Positions 7,568 to 16,306 of a stretch of 20,535 nt of DNA are shown piece by piece (position 1 is the first letter of the stretch; every line of letters starts with the position of its first letter). Source of the DNA: an uncultured Bacteroidota bacterium (GTDB lineage: Bacteria > Bacteroidota > Bacteroidia > UKL13-3); contig CAIUEQ010000219.1 in the NCBI GenBank assembly GCA_903898215.1, positions 1 through 20,535 of the forward strand, given 5' to 3'. Position numbers and translations under genes: made by a program. The notes under the pieces were generated by a model. The model had not been told where the DNA came from, did not search any database, and saw only the letters and a program-made list of their open reading frames with translations.

Positions 7568-10500
7568 ATGAAAAAATTTACACGCATTCTTTTATTATTG
7601 TTGTTTATCACCTCGGCTCAATTCAGTTTTGGGCAACTTAATTATCAGGTTGGGGGATTCAGCACTTTTAGTTCAACCTATAACGACCTCGGTACAACAG
7701 GTTCAGCCATTACTATGAATAATAATGATAGTGGACACTCAGTTGCTATTCCAATTGGTTTCACATTTAATTTCAATTCACATCCGTACGATTCATTTAT
7801 TATGTATGTTGATGGTTTTGTAAAATTAGGAAGTGTACCAGCGTCAAGTGATACCAACATGAATTTCACTGCATATAATCAACCACCATTAGGCGGGCCT
7901 TTTAATTCAACCTTTCCTCAGGATACATCTTTGATTTTTCCTTTGGGAAATGATTTATGGGGTGCTAAGTATAATACAGTAACACCCATTTTCAGGGTTT
8001 CAACAACAGGTGTTTATGGTTCACGAGTTTGTACTATTCAATGGAAAAATCTTTCCGATAAAATTGTAACATTATTAGTGCAAGGAACTAATACCACTGT
8101 TCTCGAACAATTTGACACAATTAATTTTCAACTAAAATTATATGAAGGAACTAACGCAATCGAATTTGTTTATGGTACCTGGACAATTTCTTCAAACACT
8201 TCCCAGGCACGTTTTGGTGCATGTGGAATAAAAGGGAATAATACCGGAGGAACCTCTTTTGCTGAAGTATTAACTTTAACAAAAGGATCTGCAGTTGCTT
8301 GGTCTGGAGCCTCAGCAAATTCTCAAACATCAGGAAGCCCTTGGGGAAATTATACGGTTAACGCTTTAAATTTTGGGAATAACAATGTAACAGCTAGACC
8401 TGCTCCCGACCCTGGAAGAGTATACCATTTTGGTCCAGTTGTTTACAATGATGCAGCAGTTGTTGAGGTAAGGGCAATGGGGAAAGTTGCTGTTACTTCC
8501 TATGTTCCAGATTCAATAAGAGCAACTATTTATAATCCCGGAATAAATGCATTGACCAGCTTACCTGTAACTTTACGTATTACCGGAGCAAATGTTGATT
8601 CAGCAATTGCGATAGTATCATATTTAGCACCCGGTGGAGTTGCCTATGTGGCATTCCCACCTTTTGCACCAACTAATATAGGTGCAGGGCTTATTACCGT
8701 TTCAGTTCCAGTTGACGATAATATTACCAATAATAATTACACGTACAGTTTTTCGGCAAGTAAAAACGTACTCGGGTATACGGATTCTACAAGATCTTTT
8801 TCTGGATCTAACGGAAGTTCTCCAATAATTTACGCTTGTAAATACCGTGTTAATGGAACTAAAATGGTATCATCAGTTAAGTTTTTTATACCTGCAAATT
8901 CAACCGCTCAATCAGTTCCGTGTACAGGCGTTGTAATAGATTCTAATAATAATATTATAGCAACATCTGCAAGTTATACATTAACCGTTGCTGATATGGG
9001 AACTTACGTTACATTTAATATATTAAACCCACCTCTCATGTCTAACACTTATTTTTATGTTGGAATATCAGTTGGGTCAAGCTCAGTAGGTGCTTACTAT
9101 TTAAACATTTATCAAAATGAAGGGACAACTTTTGGGTCATTCGTTAATTATAATCGTCCGGAAGTTGCTCTAACATTTGCAACAGGAGCAGGTGTTGCTC
9201 CTATCATACAATCTATAGGTCGCTATATGATTGAATGTGCCGTTGATCCCGACACAAATGATGTTGGAATATCAGCATCAATTCCAGCTAATAATGGAAT
9301 GGTTCCAACAGGTTCACCAATATCATTACGCGCTTATGTTAAAAATTTCGGTTCAAATGTACGTGCTTCGGGATTATCAGTAAAGTATTCTCTTGATGGA
9401 GGAGCAGCTGTTGGTCCTTTAACTACATCAGTTGGATTAAATCAAAATGATACTACTAGTGTATATTTTACGGGCACAAATGCCTTTACAATTTCAACTG
9501 CCGGAATACATACCATTCAAATTTATACTTCATTTTCTTCCGATCAGAATAGAGGAAATGATACCCTCACTTTAACTTTAAATGCAGTAGCTCCAATCAC
9601 AGCTTTTCCATATCGTATCGCAAGTGGAATATTAACATCATGGACACCTATTAATAATGCCTCTGCACTTTGGGCACAAGGACAAGCAACACCACAACCT
9701 AACGGTGTTTCATCAACAACAGTTTTATATGCTAATAATAATGGCGTAACTGGAACCCCTGATGCAAAAATGCTTTCTCCAATTTTTAGTTTTGCGGGAA
9801 TTACAAAACCAACACTTCATTTTTATGTTGCACATGCACCAAGCACAACAACCAATACCAATGATACTTTACAGGTTTTAGTTTCAACAAATGGAGGAGC
9901 AACATATACTTCTGTTTATACAAGAAACAGCCAGTCATCATTGCCAACACTTGGAACAGATACAGCTGCAGTATCATCATCAGTATACGTTCCTTCAGGT
10001 CCGTCAGACTGGCGTCATGAAACAGTTGATCTTTCGGCTTTCGCAGGAAATACAAATGTGGTAATTGCTTTCAGAGGCAAATCTGCACAAGGAAATAGGG
10101 TGTATTTAAGTGATGTTATTATTTCAAATCCTATCACCATAGCTACTCTTCCTGTAACAACAACCAATACATTTGTAAGTGGAATCGTTTCGATAGGAAT
10201 GACTTCTGCAATTGGTTCTACAAACGGACAACTTTCAATAAGCCGATACAATAGTGCACCATTCTCTTCCGCTTCACCGGTATTCGCAACTAATTCATCG
10301 GCTACAACAAATTCGGGAGCGGTATTTACACCAAGCAATGTTTCACCGGATAATTGGTGGACAATAACTTATTCAGGTATTGGAACTGGAAACTTTGCAT
10401 CAACAATTCCTTATTATTTGATCGTTAACTTTTCGGGAATTGGAGGAATAACTCGCCCTGATAGTTTATATCTTATGAGAAGAAGTGAAAACAACGGTTC

Positions 10501-11161
10501 ATGGATTGCATTAAACACTACAAAAAGTTCAACTACACTACTTGCCGGACCGATAACAGGCTTCTCAGATTTTGGAATTGGAAGCACTTCAAGTTATAAC
10601 ACATTACCTGTTTCATGGCTTTCTATTTCAGCAAAAAAATCAGTGAATTCAGTTTTAGTTGATTGGTCAACAGCATCGGAAATAAATAATAATTATTTCG
10701 TTGTTGAAAGGTCAATCAATAATTTAGATTTTATTTCTATAGGTGAAGTTCCAGGTTTAGGAAATTCAAATAGCACCAAAAACTATTCATTAATCGATAA
10801 CAATTTAGTTGCCGGTGCAAAAACAATTTACTACCGCATTCGACAGGTTGATTTCAAAGGAACTTCAACCATCAGCAAGGTTGTTTCAGTAACACTTGAT
10901 GAAATTGTTTCTCCAATACTTGCTTATCCAAATCCATTTAGTAAAGACCTGCAGCTTACTTTTAACTCAAAATCTCAGGACATCAAAATAGTTGTTTTTG
11001 ATTTAAGCGGGCGTGAAGTATACAATAAAACTCTTCGTACCGATGCCACATCAACTTCAATAAAACTGAGTGATCTTAATAAATTAGACAATGGTTTTTA
11101 CATGTTGAATGTTACCATCGATGGAGAAACACATGTTTTAAAAATTAACAAATCTGAATAA
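7568..11161 (+). CDS. Large multidomain secreted protein with type IX secretion C-terminal sorting domain
   Basis: 1197 residues. The signal peptide is at 1-23 (MKKFTRILLLLLFITSAQF, cleaved near FGQ). The N-terminal part, to about 290, resembles a beta-sandwich found in Bacteroidota surface proteins. CARDB-like beta domains lie at about 295-395 and 563-675 (DVGISASIPANNG...). A choice-of-anchor-J-like sandwich at about 677-855 contains FPYRIASG, a TNGGATYTSV strand and DWRHETVDLSAFAG. A fibronectin-like segment at about 1015-1110 includes WSTASEINNNYFVVERS and YYRIRQVDFKG. The last 80 residues are a type A sorting domain: AYPNPFSKDLQLTF, VFDLSGREVY and LDNGFYMLNV. Such proteins cross the outer membrane by the type IX system, lose the sorting domain and are released or anchored. 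No catalytic motif is visible, so an adhesive or structural role is likely. It has its own terminator. Confidence 0.88.
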   Translation: MKKFTRILLLLLFITSAQFSFGQLNYQVGGFSTFSSTYNDLGTTGSAITMNNNDSGHSVAIPIGFTFNFNSHPYDSFIMYVDGFVKLGSVPASSDTNMNFTAYNQPPLGGPFNSTFPQDTSLIFPLGNDLWGAKYNTVTPIFRVSTTGVYGSRVCTIQWKNLSDKIVTLLVQGTNTTVLEQFDTINFQLKLYEGTNAIEFVYGTWTISSNTSQARFGACGIKGNNTGGTSFAEVLTLTKGSAVAWSGASANSQTSGSPWGNYTVNALNFGNNNVTARPAPDPGRVYHFGPVVYNDAAVVEVRAMGKVAVTSYVPDSIRATIYNPGINALTSLPVTLRITGANVDSAIAIVSYLAPGGVAYVAFPPFAPTNIGAGLITVSVPVDDNITNNNYTYSFSASKNVLGYTDSTRSFSGSNGSSPIIYACKYRVNGTKMVSSVKFFIPANSTAQSVPCTGVVIDSNNNIIATSASYTLTVADMGTYVTFNILNPPLMSNTYFYVGISVGSSSVGAYYLNIYQNEGTTFGSFVNYNRPEVALTFATGAGVAPIIQSIGRYMIECAVDPDTNDVGISASIPANNGMVPTGSPISLRAYVKNFGSNVRASGLSVKYSLDGGAAVGPLTTSVGLNQNDTTSVYFTGTNAFTISTAGIHTIQIYTSFSSDQNRGNDTLTLTLNAVAPITAFPYRIASGILTSWTPINNASALWAQGQATPQPNGVSSTTVLYANNNGVTGTPDAKMLSPIFSFAGITKPTLHFYVAHAPSTTTNTNDTLQVLVSTNGGATYTSVYTRNSQSSLPTLGTDTAAVSSSVYVPSGPSDWRHETVDLSAFAGNTNVVIAFRGKSAQGNRVYLSDVIISNPITIATLPVTTTNTFVSGIVSIGMTSAIGSTNGQLSISRYNSAPFSSASPVFATNSSATTNSGAVFTPSNVSPDNWWTITYSGIGTGNFASTIPYYLIVNFSGIGGITRPDSLYLMRRSENNGSWIALNTTKSSTTLLAGPITGFSDFGIGSTSSYNTLPVSWLSISAKKSVNSVLVDWSTASEINNNYFVVERSINNLDFISIGEVPGLGNSNSTKNYSLIDNNLVAGAKTIYYRIRQVDFKGTSTISKVVSVTLDEIVSPILAYPNPFSKDLQLTFNSKSQDIKIVVFDLSGREVYNKTLRTDATSTSIKLSDLNKLDNGFYMLNVTIDGETHVLKINKSE

Positions 11162-11189
11162 TAAATCAGCGAACATATTTTAAAAATTT

Positions 11190-11222
11190 AAAGCCAATAC
11201 AAATTCCTGTATTGGCTTTTTT
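11190..11222 (+). terminator. Rho-independent terminator after the type IX cargo gene
   Basis: An 11-bp perfect stem (11190-11200 with 11209-11219, core AGCCAATAC/GTATTGGCT) with an eight-base loop runs into six T residues (11217-11222). It lies 28 nt after the stop codon and separates this gene from the outer-membrane protein gene. Confidence 0.88.
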
Positions 11223-11286
11223 AATCTTCGCGCGATTTGATGGATTTAAAAATGCTTGTAAAGATGTTTTCCAATCAAAAAAAATC

Positions 11287-11317
11287 TTGTTTTGTAAATC
11301 ATAAATCGCCAAATTTG
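11287..11317 (+). promoter_or_regulatory. Possible promoter for the Omp85-like outer-membrane protein gene
   Basis: TTG at 11287-11289 is followed after 20 nt by CAAATTTG (11310-11317), one mismatch from TAnnTTTG. Transcription would begin near 11322, just before the in-frame TGA at 11327. This fits translation starting downstream of that stop. The match is moderate and the region is AT-rich. Confidence 0.3.
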
Positions 11318-11347
11318 ATTGTAAATTGAGCCTTAATTTCCCGAGAT

Positions 11348-11434
11348 ATTAAATACTTTCAGCAATATATTTTCAAACCATTTTGGTGTCTTTTCATCAG
11401 CATTATTTTATGTCAAAATGCTATTGGGCAAGGT
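11348..11434 (+). other. Probable signal-peptide coding extension of the next gene, lacking a standard start codon
   Basis: The frame of the downstream gene stays open back to a TGA at 11327-11329. The codons just before the ATG at 11435 read KPFWCLFISIILCQNAIGQ, which is a well-formed signal peptide core and cleavage region. No ATG, GTG or TTG exists in frame between 11330 and 11434. The best initiator candidate is ATT at 11348, giving a start that reads IKYFQQYIFKPFW; another ATT lies at 11336. Either a rare ATT start is used, or the base is a mutation or sequencing error of ATG. Confidence 0.55.
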
Positions 11435-14400
11435 ATGTACACCGACTTTGGACAAAACCGTGTTCAATATGGAAGGTTTGATTGGTCGTTTGTAAGGTCC
11501 GAAAATTTTGATGCTTTTTTTTATTCGGGAGGCAGAGAGTTAGGAACTTTTGCAGCTCGAAATGCCGAAGCTCAATTAGGTGATATAGAAAAAATTGTTG
11601 ACCACAGGTTAAGTGGTAGACTGGAAATAATTTGTTACAATACCCTTTCGGATTACAAGCAGGCAAATTTTGGATTAGCCGAATCATCGGCAAATACCGG
11701 TGGATACACTCAAGTAGTTAGCAATAAAGTGTTTGTTTATTTTGATGGAAACCATGATCATTTTTTGCAGCAAATACGTTCGGGGTTATCACTTGTGCTC
11801 ATCAACGAATTAATTTTTGGAGGCTCGTTACAGGAAAGATTGCAAAATGCTGCTTTGTTGAACCTTGCAGATTGGCAATTATTTGGACTCACATCATATA
11901 TCGGAAAAGATTGGAGTGTTGAAAATGACAATAAGATGAAGGACCTGATTTTAAATAAAAAGTTTAAAAAGTTTAATCGTCTTGCACAATCAGATCCAAT
12001 TTTAGCAGGACATTCTTTTTGGAGATTTTTGGTTGATAAATATGGAATTGAAGTGATTGCAAACATGGTATATGTTACCCGTTTAACACGAAATTTTGAA
12101 AGCGCATTATCATGGGTTACAAACAACGACCTGAAACAAACAATGAAAGATTGGCTAAAGTATTATCAAGAACAATATGCCAAAGAAGAACTTAACAGAA
12201 CGCTACCGGATAATGATTTTAAAATAAAGAAAAGATTACGACCATATGTTGAACCTCAAATGAAAGTTGGGCCTCGTGGTGATTATGTTGCTTTTACAAC
12301 AAATAAATTCGGGAAATATAAAGTGTGGTTGGTTGACACTAAAACGAGTAAAACAAAAAGAGTTCATACAGGTGGATTAAAATATAATCAGAAAGAAATC
12401 GACCATTCATTTCCAATTTTATCATGGCACCCTGGAGGAGAAAGATTTTCTTATGTTCATGAAAAAAAGGGCAAAGTAAAAATCACAACTATTGATATTA
12501 AATTAAAGAAAAAGGAAACGATAGAATTTGCAAAATTTGATAAAATAACCAGCTTCGATTATTCTGAAAATGGAAGAACAATTGTTCTCTCGGCAATAAG
12601 AAAAGGACAGTCGGATATTTATGTTTATGATCTTCAGTCACGGAAAGAACGAGCAATAACAAACGATCCGGCTGATGATTTGTATCCAAGATTTGTAGAT
12701 GGCTCATCAAAAATTATTTTTAGTTCGAATAGAAACAATGAACTTCTTGGTTCTGCAATCAGCCCAACTTTAAAACCCGACAATAACCTTGATGTATATC
12801 TTTATGATTATGCATCGGCTGATAAAAAAATGAAAAGATTAAGCAATACTCCAAATATTGATGAAGTAAATCCAATGGAGTATAGCAAACAATATTATTC
12901 ATACATTACAGAATATAACGGAATTCAAAATCGTTACACAACAAGGGTTGAGGAAGAGTATGATTATACTGAAATTCAAATTATGTATAAGGATACAACT
13001 CCTTCCGACACATTGAATTTTGAAGCATTAGAACCCAAAGGTTCAAGTTTTATTTATAACGGAAAACGAATTGTATTAAACGATAACGTAGCAAAAATTG
13101 ATACCATCATTCATACAAAAGATGTTGTTTTTACATACCCAATTACCAACTACAGCAGAAGTATTTTAGCACAGGATATGTGCCGACAAAATCAAACAGT
13201 GTATGATATGGTGATGGACAATGGAAAGTATTTTATTAAATATTCTCCAGTAGTAAATGATGTTGTTGCTGAAAGTAAATTAACAGAAACTTTTCCAAAT
13301 ATGTTTCGACTAAAAAGTGGTTTTGCATCGAAGCCTTTTTCAGATGGACCGAGAGTTTTTAATCCTCGTAAACCTGCAGTAATTGAAAAAAGTGAAAGTG
13401 CTCTTCCTGAAAAATTAAAAATTATTGACAGCAATAGTTATTTTTTCGTGAACGATTTTACACCCAAAACATATAAAGCCGAAGATGTAAATTTATCATT
13501 TCAGCATGAAGAGATCAGGTCTGCCAAAACATTTAAAATTGCCGCACCAAGATTTTATGATGTTACATTTTTCCCCGACCATTTTGTTACTCAGCTCGAC
13601 AATTCTGTAATCAATTCTTATTATCAACCTATCAGCGCAAGCGGACAAAATTTATTTAATCCAGGTTTGGGAGGAATGGTAAAACTTGGGTTGGTGGATT
13701 TGATGGAAGATTATCGTTTAACCGGTGGATTTAGGATTCCGCTCGACTTTAGTGGAATGGATTATTTTATTACTTATGCAACTCTCAAAAAACGTCTCGA
13801 CCAAAGCCTCACATTTTACCGACAGGTTAGAAACGGGAACGATGCAAATAATAATGTTCTTAAAAACACCTCTCACGAATTACGTTATGTGATCAAATAT
13901 CCTTTTAGTCCGATAACAAGTTTAAGGCTAAATATTTTTGCCCGTCAGGACAGAGATGTTTTTCAATCTGTTGGTCAACAATCAATCGAAACACCTGATA
14001 AAATAGTTTATTGGACGGGATTTAAAGCTGAATATGTTTTAGACAATACCATTCCTCGCGGATTAAATTTATGGAATGGAACACGATTCAAAATTTTTTA
14101 TGAAAAGTATTACAATGCACAAAATCAGGATATCCAATTAAATACTTTCGGATTTGATTTCAGGCATTATCAAAAGATCCACCGTCAATTAATTTTTTGT
14201 ACCCGATTAACTTACAATACTTCTTTCGGTGTGCAGAAAGTAAAATATGTTTTGGGTGGAGTTGACAATACATTTATACCAGCCTACGATAATACCAACA
14301 ATAATACAAATTCTGAGACCTATGCTTTTCAGGCCTTGGCTACAAACATGCGAGGTTTCAATCAAAATATTAGAAATGGAAGTTCGTTTGCCGTGATCAA

Positions 14401-14743
14401 TACAGAAATACGATTACCGCTTTTTCCATACATACTTAATCGACCTATTCATTCCGAATTTTTAAATAATTTTCAGCTGGTATCTTTTTTTGATATTGGT
14501 ACAGCATGGTCTGGTACAAATCCTTATTCAGATGAGAATACTTTTAATAAAAGGATTGTGGCAGTACAAAATATTTATGCAACTGTTATCAATGTTCGTG
14601 ATCCAATTGTTGAGGGTTTTGGCGGAGGTGTAAGAAGCAAAATTTTTGGATATTTTATTCGCTTCGATGCTTCGTGGGGTATTCAGGATAATGAGGTTAA
14701 TAAAACAACCGTATACTTTATTTCGATGAGTACCGATTTTTAA
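11435..14743 (+). CDS. Outer-membrane protein: inactive peptidase-like domain, TolB-like beta-propeller, Omp85-like barrel
   Basis: 1102 residues from the first ATG, or about 1131 with the upstream signal peptide. Residues about 20-250 resemble a gluzincin (peptidase MA-like) domain. Its zinc site is lost: NELIF stands at 124-128 where HExxH is expected, and the WFxEG position reads WQLFG. Residues about 270-470 show TolB/PD40-type blades such as SFPILSWHPGGERFSYV, GRTIVLSAIRKGQSDIYVYD and LYPRFVDGSSKIIFSSNRNN. The last 380 residues look like an Omp85-type barrel: MRGFNQ (the L6 RGF motif) at about 969, EIRLPLF, FFDIGTAW and a final GFGGGVRSKIFGYFIRFDAS region ending in Phe. There are no POTRA repeats. 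The role is unknown; outer-membrane assembly or transport is plausible. The stop overlaps that of tdk on the other strand. Confidence 0.8.
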   Translation: MYTDFGQNRVQYGRFDWSFVRSENFDAFFYSGGRELGTFAARNAEAQLGDIEKIVDHRLSGRLEIICYNTLSDYKQANFGLAESSANTGGYTQVVSNKVFVYFDGNHDHFLQQIRSGLSLVLINELIFGGSLQERLQNAALLNLADWQLFGLTSYIGKDWSVENDNKMKDLILNKKFKKFNRLAQSDPILAGHSFWRFLVDKYGIEVIANMVYVTRLTRNFESALSWVTNNDLKQTMKDWLKYYQEQYAKEELNRTLPDNDFKIKKRLRPYVEPQMKVGPRGDYVAFTTNKFGKYKVWLVDTKTSKTKRVHTGGLKYNQKEIDHSFPILSWHPGGERFSYVHEKKGKVKITTIDIKLKKKETIEFAKFDKITSFDYSENGRTIVLSAIRKGQSDIYVYDLQSRKERAITNDPADDLYPRFVDGSSKIIFSSNRNNELLGSAISPTLKPDNNLDVYLYDYASADKKMKRLSNTPNIDEVNPMEYSKQYYSYITEYNGIQNRYTTRVEEEYDYTEIQIMYKDTTPSDTLNFEALEPKGSSFIYNGKRIVLNDNVAKIDTIIHTKDVVFTYPITNYSRSILAQDMCRQNQTVYDMVMDNGKYFIKYSPVVNDVVAESKLTETFPNMFRLKSGFASKPFSDGPRVFNPRKPAVIEKSESALPEKLKIIDSNSYFFVNDFTPKTYKAEDVNLSFQHEEIRSAKTFKIAAPRFYDVTFFPDHFVTQLDNSVINSYYQPISASGQNLFNPGLGGMVKLGLVDLMEDYRLTGGFRIPLDFSGMDYFITYATLKKRLDQSLTFYRQVRNGNDANNNVLKNTSHELRYVIKYPFSPITSLRLNIFARQDRDVFQSVGQQSIETPDKIVYWTGFKAEYVLDNTIPRGLNLWNGTRFKIFYEKYYNAQNQDIQLNTFGFDFRHYQKIHRQLIFCTRLTYNTSFGVQKVKYVLGGVDNTFIPAYDNTNNNTNSETYAFQALATNMRGFNQNIRNGSSFAVINTEIRLPLFPYILNRPIHSEFLNNFQLVSFFDIGTAWSGTNPYSDENTFNKRIVAVQNIYATVINVRDPIVEGFGGGVRSKIFGYFIRFDASWGIQDNEVNKTTVYFISMSTDF

Positions 14744-15327
14744 GAATTATTTTTCATTCCTTCAGAATAACATTTTCTGCACCGGGCTTCGTAAGTGTCT
14801 TTTTCGCCAAGCATCACCAATGAATTATCTGAACTTTTTCTAAAAGTATGTGTAGCCAAATCACCACAAACCATACAAATCGCATTTACTTTTGTAACAA
14901 ATTCGGCAATAGCCATAAGAGATGGCATCGGGCCAAAAGGCTTTCCCAGATAATCCATATCAAGTCCGGCAATAATAACACGAATGCCCTTTTGAGCAAG
15001 GGTTTCGCATACATATACAATTTCATCATCGAAAAATTGTGCCTCATCAATTCCAATCACATCGGGATCCTGCATCATCAATAAAATATTTAAGGAGGAT
15101 GTTACAGGTGTAGATTGAATGGCATTTAAATTATGCGAAACGATTTCTGTTTCATGGTAACGTGTATCAATGGCCGATTTGTATATCTCAACTTTAAGAT
15201 TTGCAATTCGGGCACGATTGATTCTTCGGATCAATTCTTCAGTTTTACCTGAAAACATTGAGCCGCAGACCACTTCGATCCATCCTTTTTTATGATGTAC
15301 AGTTTGTAATTGAGGTTCTAAAAACAT
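14740..15327 (-). CDS. tdk: Thymidine kinase
   Basis: 195 residues, the usual size for the type II (TK1-like) family. It phosphorylates thymidine with ATP in pyrimidine salvage, in the cytoplasm. Visible features are the P-loop GSMFSGKT (22-29), the Walker B/general-base segment IDEAQFF (93-99; Glu95 the base), a conserved GLDMDYLGKPFGPM stretch at 121-134 and a zinc-binding site formed by Cys151, Cys154, Cys183 and Cys186. All key residues are present. The gene converges on the Omp85-like gene: the two coding regions overlap by four bases at their stops, leaving no room for a separate terminator between them. Confidence 0.96.
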   Translation of the reverse strand: MFLEPQLQTVHHKKGWIEVVCGSMFSGKTEELIRRINRARIANLKVEIYKSAIDTRYHETEIVSHNLNAIQSTPVTSSLNILLMMQDPDVIGIDEAQFFDDEIVYVCETLAQKGIRVIIAGLDMDYLGKPFGPMPSLMAIAEFVTKVNAICMVCGDLATHTFRKSSDNSLVMLGEKDTYEARCRKCYSEGMKNNS

Positions 15328-15464
15328 AATTTATTGGGCGTGAAAATACACAATTTTGTAATTCTTGTTTGTGTTTAAAATTGTATAACTCACATAGTGT
15401 GGTTTATTTTATTTTAAAGTCAATTTTTCTTTTACCACATTGCACATATAAATAATTTTTTCTT

Positions 15465-16238
15465 ATGAATACGATTCAGCTTTTTAACAAAATAAAAATT
15501 CAGATTTCTGAGATAAGCAAATTGAACGATCATTTACTTTCCGAAAACAAAGCTGCCGGTGCACTTGATATTGCAATGTTTAAAAAGCAATGTGTGGAAC
15601 TTTATGAAAGCATATTAAAATTACAAGAAGACCCTCAAACCACAGTTGTTGAAACAAAGGAATTAATAGTTGAAGCACCTATCGAAGTAATTAAAGAAGT
15701 GCAGATACCGGTGGAAAAAGTTGAACAAACAACTTTAAGCATGGAAGATTTTGAGATAAAAGAAGCTGCTATTATTGGCGCTGTTGAATCAGAAATTCCG
15801 ATTCAACCTGCTAACGAATTTATAAATGAAGTGTTGGAAGAAGAGCCGATCGCAACCGAATCGATACCTGAGCAAATTGTTGTTACCGAAATTGTAATTG
15901 AAAAGAAAAGTAATCTTATTAATCTTCCTCAAAGCGAACTTTCATTGCACCAAAAAATTTCCGGAAATAAACAAGCCGACATCAACGAGCGATACAATGA
16001 ATCCAAAGTTGAAAGTTTAAAATCTGCAATCGGATTGAATAAAAAAATCGCATTCGTAAATGAACTCTTTAGTGAAAACACTGTCGAATATGCAAAAGCT
16101 ATTGATAAATTAAATTTGTCGGTTGACCTGAATGAAGCCATGAGATTTTTTAATGAATTGAAACATCAGTACTCGTGGGACAATGAAAATGAAAACGTTA
16201 TGGAATTGGAGCAGTTGATTCAAAAAAGATTTAGATAA
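15465..16238 (+). CDS. Conserved hypothetical protein with an acidic linker and a C-terminal helical domain
   Basis: 257 residues, function not recognised. The N-terminal 55 residues are helical and charged (FNKIKIQISEISKLNDHLLS). Residues about 58-145 are a low-complexity linker rich in Glu, Val, Ile and Pro (for example VVETKELIVEAPIEVIKEV). The C-terminal domain, from about residue 160, has a pattern I associate with uncharacterised Bacteroidota proteins: LHQKISGNKQADINERY, then KSAIGLNKKIAFVNELFSEN and FNELKHQYSWDNENENVMEL. There is no signal peptide or membrane helix, so it is probably cytoplasmic. It precedes the ABC exporter gene by 68 nt on the same strand with no terminator between, so the two may be co-transcribed. 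Confidence 0.75.
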   Translation: MNTIQLFNKIKIQISEISKLNDHLLSENKAAGALDIAMFKKQCVELYESILKLQEDPQTTVVETKELIVEAPIEVIKEVQIPVEKVEQTTLSMEDFEIKEAAIIGAVESEIPIQPANEFINEVLEEEPIATESIPEQIVVTEIVIEKKSNLINLPQSELSLHQKISGNKQADINERYNESKVESLKSAIGLNKKIAFVNELFSENTVEYAKAIDKLNLSVDLNEAMRFFNELKHQYSWDNENENVMELEQLIQKRFR

Positions 16239-16306
16239 TTTTCAACAGCAAAATAAATTGTCAATTAAAAGAAACAAATTTCAATGTTTGGTGTTTGATT
16301 TAAACC

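Noticed and set aside
11252..11329. 25-codon reading frame in the same frame upstream of the outer-membrane protein gene, with a TGA before it continues
   Set aside because: It lies before the likely promoter and has no family-like sequence; stop-codon readthrough is not needed to explain the downstream signal peptide.
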